Shown: piece after piece, positions 1-3,735 of the stretch | How the letters are laid out: every line of letters begins with the position of its first letter | How positions within the stretch are numbered: position 1 is the stretch's first letter | Origin: Kiritimatiellia bacterium | Lineage (GTDB): Bacteria > Verrucomicrobiota > Kiritimatiellia > RFP12 > UBA1067 | Direction: 5' to 3' | DNA length: 6,296 nt | NCBI GenBank assembly: GCA_017389885.1 | Contig: JAFPDR010000027.1 | Span: 1 to 6,296, forward strand | Notes under the pieces: model-generated | Told to the model about the DNA's origin: nothing | The model's database searches: none | What the model saw: the letters and a program-made list of their open reading frames with translations, nothing else | Made by a program: the position numbers and the translations under genes

Positions 1-1
1 C

Positions 2-535
2 ATGCTCGCAATCCACTACGTCACCCTCGGCGTCGCGAACCCGGTGGCGTTTGCCGCGCTGCGCATGCAGACGGTGGCGATCAAGTTTCCGCCTGAGTAC
101 GCGGGCGACAGGCGCCTTCTCGCGTATGCCGTCGTCGCGGGGCTTGTTCTCGGCGTAGTTCCGCTTGCGTTCTCCACTCCGCTGATCGGAGGCTGGTACT
201 TCGGCATGTACCAGAACGTCCCGCCGCGGATCATCGGAACGGCGCGCCTCGCCGTCGGTCTCTACTCGCTCATCGCCGCCGTGCAGGCGGTGCGCGCACG
301 CGTGGAGGGCCTCGCGGCGCTCGCGAAGCGTCCGAAGGCAATCATGGCCGGACAGATCGCCTACACGGCGTCGCTCTTCGCCGTCTGCTCCATCCTACTC
401 CCGCTCGGAGTCCCCGGCTGGGCGATGGCCGTCACGGCGATCTTCGTCGCCCCCATCTGCGTCACCGCGACGATCTACGCCGCGCTTGCGATTCCAGGGG
501 GTTCCGCCGCTCCGCGGCGGAGCGAACGGCGCTGA
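2..535 (+). CDS. Multi-spanning membrane protein, 3' part (possible MATE/MOP or ANKH-like transporter)
   Basis: This is an open frame ending at TGA 533-535. Its first ATG is the second base of the window, so the gene very probably begins upstream and this is its C-terminal part. The visible 177 residues contain about four hydrophobic segments, near residues 39-58, 80-98, 117-137 and 140-163. An amphipathic start and a basic loop near residues 98-112 (RARVEGLAALAKRPK) separate them. The order of an N-terminal polar helix with Pro, a helix after RR at 37-38, a Pro-Pro loop at 74-75, and a helix followed by a basic loop resembles the C-terminal half of MOP-superfamily flippases or ANKH-like proteins. 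That resemblance is from memory and weak, and no signature residue settles it. The last residues (about 165-177, GGSAAPRRSERR) are a charged tail encoded within a GC palindrome and look added onto the membrane domain. It ends 78 bases before the next gene, which has its own promoter, so it is probably a separate transcription unit. The coding call is firm; the family is tentative. Confidence 0.75.
   Translation: MLAIHYVTLGVANPVAFAALRMQTVAIKFPPEYAGDRRLLAYAVVAGLVLGVVPLAFSTPLIGGWYFGMYQNVPPRIIGTARLAVGLYSLIAAVQAVRARVEGLAALAKRPKAIMAGQIAYTASLFAVCSILLPLGVPGWAMAVTAIFVAPICVTATIYAALAIPGGSAAPRRSERR
501..527. repeat. GC-rich palindromic element at the 3' end of the membrane protein gene
   Basis: The outer arms GTTC (501-504) and GAAC (524-527) are complementary. 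Inside them two mutually exclusive stems are possible: GCTCCG (509-514) with CGGAGC (518-523), or CCGCCG (504-509) with CGGCGG (515-520). The element overlaps the final codons of the membrane protein and encodes its Arg-rich tail. No run of T follows, so it is not a standard intrinsic terminator, although it could slow polymerase or protect the mRNA 3' end. It could also be a copy of a dispersed palindromic repeat, which one window cannot show. Confidence 0.5.
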
Positions 536-577
536 AGTTGAATCGCGCCGAGCGCCTTGGAAACGGCCTTTTGGCGG

Positions 578-607
578 TTGCGCGAGGCGGCCGATGTGTG
601 GTAAAAT
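578..607 (+). promoter_or_regulatory. Extended -10 promoter for the esterase gene, likely leaderless
   Basis: TAAAAT at 602-607 matches the sigma-70 -10 consensus at five of six bases and is preceded by TG at 599-600, forming an extended -10 (TGGTAAAAT). A weak -35 (TTGCGC, 578-583) lies 18 bases upstream. If the last -10 base is taken as -7, position +1 is 614, the A of the ATG of the next gene. There is no Shine-Dalgarno-like purine run in 608-613 (CTCGGT). Together these point to a leaderless transcript. The block is the most A/T-rich stretch in an otherwise very GC-rich gap. The prediction is from sequence only. Confidence 0.6.
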
Positions 608-613
608 CTCGGT

Positions 614-2341
614 ATGAAGAAGAATATTCTCGTCGGGGCGTCGCTTGTGCGCGGCGCATTTGCCGCGGCACTCTGCCTTGCAGCCGCCGCGGAGTCCTTC
701 GCGAAGACGCCGGAGGAGGTTTCAAAGGAACGCCGCTATCCCGCGCGGTACTGCGCGGACGACGGCACGCCAGAGGCGCGCGCGGCGCTCATCGAGGAGC
801 TCTGGAAGCACGATCCCGCCGCGGACACGAAGCTGTGGCCCGAGGGCAAGGTGCCGATGAAGGCGAACGACAAGCCCATCAGGATGATGGAGCACGAGCT
901 CTGGCAGCGCAACCTCGTCGTGTCGGACGTGAACGATCCGTTCTTCACGTTCTTCCCCGCGGCGGGCGAGGGCGCGAAGGGAGTCGTGGTGATCCTCCCC
1001 GGCGGAGGCTACCGGCAGCTCGGGTGGAACAAGGAGGGCACCGAGATCGCGGAGTGGCTCAACGCGCTCGGCTTCTCCGCCGCGGTTCTCATCTACCGCG
1101 CGCCGGAGCAGCGCGACGCGGCGCTCTGCGACGTGCAGCGCGCGATAGGCATCCTCAGGCGGGACGCGGCGAAGTACCGCATCGACCCGGGACGCGTCGG
1201 AGTCATCGGATTCTCCGCCGGCGCCAACCTCGCGATACGCGCCTCCACCAACTGGCGCAGGCGGCTCTACGAGCGCGTAGACGACGCGGACGACTATCCG
1301 TGCCGCCCCGACTTCCAGATGCCGATCTATCCGTGGGACATCCGCTTCCGCAACGACCCGTCGACTACGTCCAAGGGGTGGAAGGGGATGGAAATCCGCC
1401 CGGAGTATCCGGTCGACTCCGAGACCCCGCCCGCGTTCATAGCGCAGTCCGTCGACGACTTCTGCCAGATCGAGACGACGGTGACGTACGACTGGCACCT
1501 GCGCATGGCGGGCGTGAAGTCGACGGCGAGGATATATCCGAACGGCGGACACGGCTACGGACTGCGCAGGATTGGACGTGCGACGGACGTGTGGTCCGAC
1601 GAGGCGGCCGCCTGGCTCGCGCAGTACGCGAAGCCCTCGAAGAAGGTGCTGTTCCTCGGCGACTCCATCACCGACAGGCGCCACATCGGGTGCACGAAGA
1701 ACTACTGGGGTTTCCTCGGAGACTGGTACGGATTCAGTCCGCTCGTCTACGGCATCAACGGACAGCAGTGGTCGCACATCGCGGACCAGGCGCGTGCGTA
1801 CATGAAGGACCACAAGGAGTGTCCGGACGTCGTGTTCGTCTTCGCTGGCACGAACGACTACAACTCGAACGTCCCGCTCGGCGAGTGGTACGAGGTCTCG
1901 GACGCGAAGGTGAACAGGAACGGACGCGAGGTGCCGGTGAAGAGGCGCGCGCTTTCCATGGACGGCTCGACGCTGCGCGGACGCATCAACTCGGCGATGT
2001 CGTTCCTCAGGGAGAGCTTCCCGAAGTCGCGATTCGTTCTGCTCACGCCGATCCACCGCGGCTACGCGGCGTTCGGCGCTAAGAACGTGCAGCCGGACGA
2101 GTCCAATTCGAACGAGCTCGGGCTCTTCATAGACGACTACGTCGAGGCGGTGAAGGAGGCGGGAGGCGTCTGGGCGGCGAAGGTCGTCGACATAAACGCG
2201 GACAGCGGGCTCTATCCGCTGTCGGACTCCCACGTGCCGTTCTTCAGCAACGGCGAGCGCGACAGGCTGCATCCGTCCGCGGCCGGGCACGAGCGCATCG
2301 CGGAGGCGATCTCGCTCGCCGTCGGCGGCATTCTTGAATAG
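614..2341 (+). CDS. Exported double esterase: alpha/beta hydrolase fused to SGNH/GDSL hydrolase
   Basis: A 575-residue protein with two hydrolase domains. Residues 1-30 form a Sec signal peptide: Lys-Lys start, hydrophobic core, likely cleavage after SFA at 30. Cys21 has no proper lipobox, so it is probably periplasmic or secreted rather than a lipoprotein. Residues about 100-340 are an alpha/beta hydrolase of the acetylxylan-esterase/BD-FAE type: oxyanion loop LPGGGY (128-133), nucleophile Ser201 in GFSAG, acid Asp281 or 282 in SVDDF, and His313 in NGGHGYG. Residues about 343-575 are an SGNH/GDSL esterase: GDSIT with Ser351, block II Gly383, GTND with Asn414, and Asp550/His553 in DRLHP. Both active sites look complete, and the linker is only a few residues. 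Such enzymes remove acetyl or feruloyl groups from plant or other polysaccharides; the substrate here is unknown. The start is firm, because an in-frame TAA at 602-604 leaves ATG 614 as the first start. The gene is the first of a probable three-gene operon. Confidence 0.9.
   Translation: MKKNILVGASLVRGAFAAALCLAAAAESFAKTPEEVSKERRYPARYCADDGTPEARAALIEELWKHDPAADTKLWPEGKVPMKANDKPIRMMEHELWQRNLVVSDVNDPFFTFFPAAGEGAKGVVVILPGGGYRQLGWNKEGTEIAEWLNALGFSAAVLIYRAPEQRDAALCDVQRAIGILRRDAAKYRIDPGRVGVIGFSAGANLAIRASTNWRRRLYERVDDADDYPCRPDFQMPIYPWDIRFRNDPSTTSKGWKGMEIRPEYPVDSETPPAFIAQSVDDFCQIETTVTYDWHLRMAGVKSTARIYPNGGHGYGLRRIGRATDVWSDEAAAWLAQYAKPSKKVLFLGDSITDRRHIGCTKNYWGFLGDWYGFSPLVYGINGQQWSHIADQARAYMKDHKECPDVVFVFAGTNDYNSNVPLGEWYEVSDAKVNRNGREVPVKRRALSMDGSTLRGRINSAMSFLRESFPKSRFVLLTPIHRGYAAFGAKNVQPDESNSNELGLFIDDYVEAVKEAGGVWAAKVVDINADSGLYPLSDSHVPFFSNGERDRLHPSAAGHERIAEAISLAVGGILE
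650..667. repeat. 18-base self-complementary repeat, copy 1
   Basis: CGCGGCGCATTTGCCGCG is a 6-base stem (CGCGGC/GCCGCG) around a GCATTT loop. It lies inside the signal-peptide coding region and encodes RGAFAA (residues 13-18). An identical copy is at 5448-5465. The TTT and GCA codons in it are uncommon in these genes. Confidence 0.5.
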
Positions 2342-2348
2342 TCCCCAA

Positions 2349-2356
2349 AGGAAAGG
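2349..2356 (+). promoter_or_regulatory. Shine-Dalgarno site of the phosphofructokinase gene
   Basis: AGGAAAGG lies 8 bases before ATG 2365, in an A-rich 23-base gap after the esterase stop. It is the only clear ribosome binding site in the window: the esterase gene appears leaderless and the beta-helix gene starts by overlap. It fixes the start of the kinase gene and suggests independent initiation on a shared mRNA. Confidence 0.8.
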
Positions 2357-2364
2357 AAAACGCA

Positions 2365-3735
2365 ATGTCGTCGGTTCTTGACAAGATAGTTTCCGACCGC
2401 GCGAGGTATTCGTGCGACGTGAAGACGCTCGGGGAGTGCAAGCTCCCGTCGCCGGTGAGGCACCGCAAGTACGTTGCGGACGGAGAGCGCGTGTTCGCGA
2501 CGGAGAACGAGACGTTCGCCCGCTTCGCCGAGACGAAGCTCGGACACCTGCCGACCTTCGAGAAGGCGGGCCCGAAGGAGCGGATATTCCACGACCCGCG
2601 CTGGACGCGCGTCGGCATCGTGACCGCGGGCGGACTCTGCCCCGGGCTTAACACCGTCATCAAGGGGCTCGTCGAGATACTCAAGTTCGACTACGGCGTC
2701 ACGAACGTGTTCGGAATCCGCTACGGCTACGCGGGGCTCAACCCCGAGTGCGGACACGAGCCCATCATGCTCGACGCCGACGCGGTGGACACGATCCACG
2801 AGGCGGGCGGGACCATCCTCGGCTCGAGCAGAGGCCAGCAGCCGTCCGACGTAATGGTCGACACGCTCGTGAGGATGAACATCAACGTCCTCTTCTGCAT
2901 CGGCGGCGACGGGTCGCTCCGCTGCGCGAGCGACATCGCGGCGGAGGTGGCGCGGCGCGGGCTCAAGATATCCGTGGTGGGAATCCCCAAGACCGTGGAC
3001 AACGACCTCATGTTCGTGGGGCGCAGCTTCGGCTTCGAGAGCGCCGTCGCGCAGGCCGCGGAGGTGATACGCAACGCGCACGTCGAGGCGAAGGGAACGC
3101 CGCACGGCATCGGACTCGTCAAGCTTATGGGGCGAGACTCCGGCTTCATCGCCGCCGCCGCGACGATCGCGAACCCGGTCGTGAACTTCTGCCTGGTCCC
3201 AGAGGTGAAGTTTGAGCTTGGCGGGCCTTCCGGACTCCTCGCCGCGCTCGAGCGCCGCTTCGCCGCCGGGAAGTCCCACGCGGTGATCGTCGTCGCGGAG
3301 GGCGCGGGGCAGGAGCTGCTCGAGGGCGCCGAGGAGCGCGACGCGAGCGGCAACGTCCTCAAGAAGGACATCGGCGAGTTCCTCAAGCGGAAGATAACCG
3401 ATCACTTCAAGGGGAAGGGGCTCGACTCGAGCGTCAAGTACATCGACCCGAGCTACATGGTGAGGAGCTGCCCCGCGCGCGGGACGGACGCGATACGCTG
3501 CTACGAGCTCGCGCGCGCCGCGGTGCACGCCGCGATGGCGGGGCGCACCGACTGCGTCGTCGGAAGCGTTGGCGACAGCTGCTCGCTCGTCCCGATCGCG
3601 CTCGCGACGATAGAGCGCCAGAAGCTCGACACCGACAGCCAGGCGTGGAGGAGCGTCCTCGACGCGACCGGGCAGGAGTTCTACTTCAACGGCGTTGCGC
3701 GCGATACGTTCGCGGGCGACGCATTTGCGCCATGA
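2365..3735 (+). CDS. pfkA: 6-phosphofructokinase, long form (plant/trypanosomatid-like group), probably ATP-dependent
   Basis: A cytoplasmic glycolytic enzyme that phosphorylates fructose 6-phosphate to fructose 1,6-bisphosphate. The 456-residue length fits the long PFK group that includes plant and trypanosomatid enzymes and related PPi-using enzymes, rather than the roughly 320-residue E. coli form. About 80 N-terminal residues precede the nucleotide fold. Visible motifs are GGLCPGLN (89-96), LGSSRG (152-157), GGDGS (180-184), PKTVDND (208-214) with catalytic base Asp212, MGRDSGF (255-261), VPE (278-280) and a YIDPSYMVR sugar-phosphate motif (359-367). Gly183 is the residue that is Gly in ATP enzymes and Asp in PPi enzymes. 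Lys209, however, is the Lys usual in PPi enzymes. The Gly/Lys pair occurs in plant and trypanosomatid ATP-dependent enzymes, so ATP is the likelier donor, but this needs an assay. The gene sits 23 bases after the esterase gene and overlaps the next by four, which is unusual company for a central-metabolism gene. Family assignment is very secure; donor specificity is inferred. Confidence 0.95.
   Translation: MSSVLDKIVSDRARYSCDVKTLGECKLPSPVRHRKYVADGERVFATENETFARFAETKLGHLPTFEKAGPKERIFHDPRWTRVGIVTAGGLCPGLNTVIKGLVEILKFDYGVTNVFGIRYGYAGLNPECGHEPIMLDADAVDTIHEAGGTILGSSRGQQPSDVMVDTLVRMNINVLFCIGGDGSLRCASDIAAEVARRGLKISVVGIPKTVDNDLMFVGRSFGFESAVAQAAEVIRNAHVEAKGTPHGIGLVKLMGRDSGFIAAAATIANPVVNFCLVPEVKFELGGPSGLLAALERRFAAGKSHAVIVVAEGAGQELLEGAEERDASGNVLKKDIGEFLKRKITDHFKGKGLDSSVKYIDPSYMVRSCPARGTDAIRCYELARAAVHAAMAGRTDCVVGSVGDSCSLVPIALATIERQKLDTDSQAWRSVLDATGQEFYFNGVARDTFAGDAFAP
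3732..3735 (+). promoter_or_regulatory. ATGA start-stop overlap (translational coupling)
   Basis: The kinase TGA (3733-3735) shares bases with the ATG (3732-3734) of the beta-helix gene. No purine-rich ribosome binding site lies in the 20 bases upstream, so re-initiation by ribosomes ending the kinase gene is the simplest route. The frame also remains open upstream and reads RYVRGRRICAM there, a basic stretch typical of a signal-peptide n-region, but it offers no ATG, GTG or TTG start nearby. Confidence 0.6.

Noticed and set aside
498..580. Intrinsic terminator after the membrane protein gene
   Set aside because: A GC hairpin exists but no T tract follows it, and the short GCC-TTTT-GGC near 567-576 has too small a stem.
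538..2082. 514-codon + strand open frame overlapping the esterase gene in another frame
   Set aside because: The translation is mostly Arg, Gly and Ala without domains. The 614-2341 frame has a signal peptide and two complete active sites.
722..2365. 547-codon open frame on the minus strand opposite the esterase gene
   Set aside because: It mirrors the GC-rich codon pattern of the esterase gene. Its product is Arg/Val/Ala/Leu-rich low complexity with no recognisable motif, and the + strand has two complete catalytic domains.
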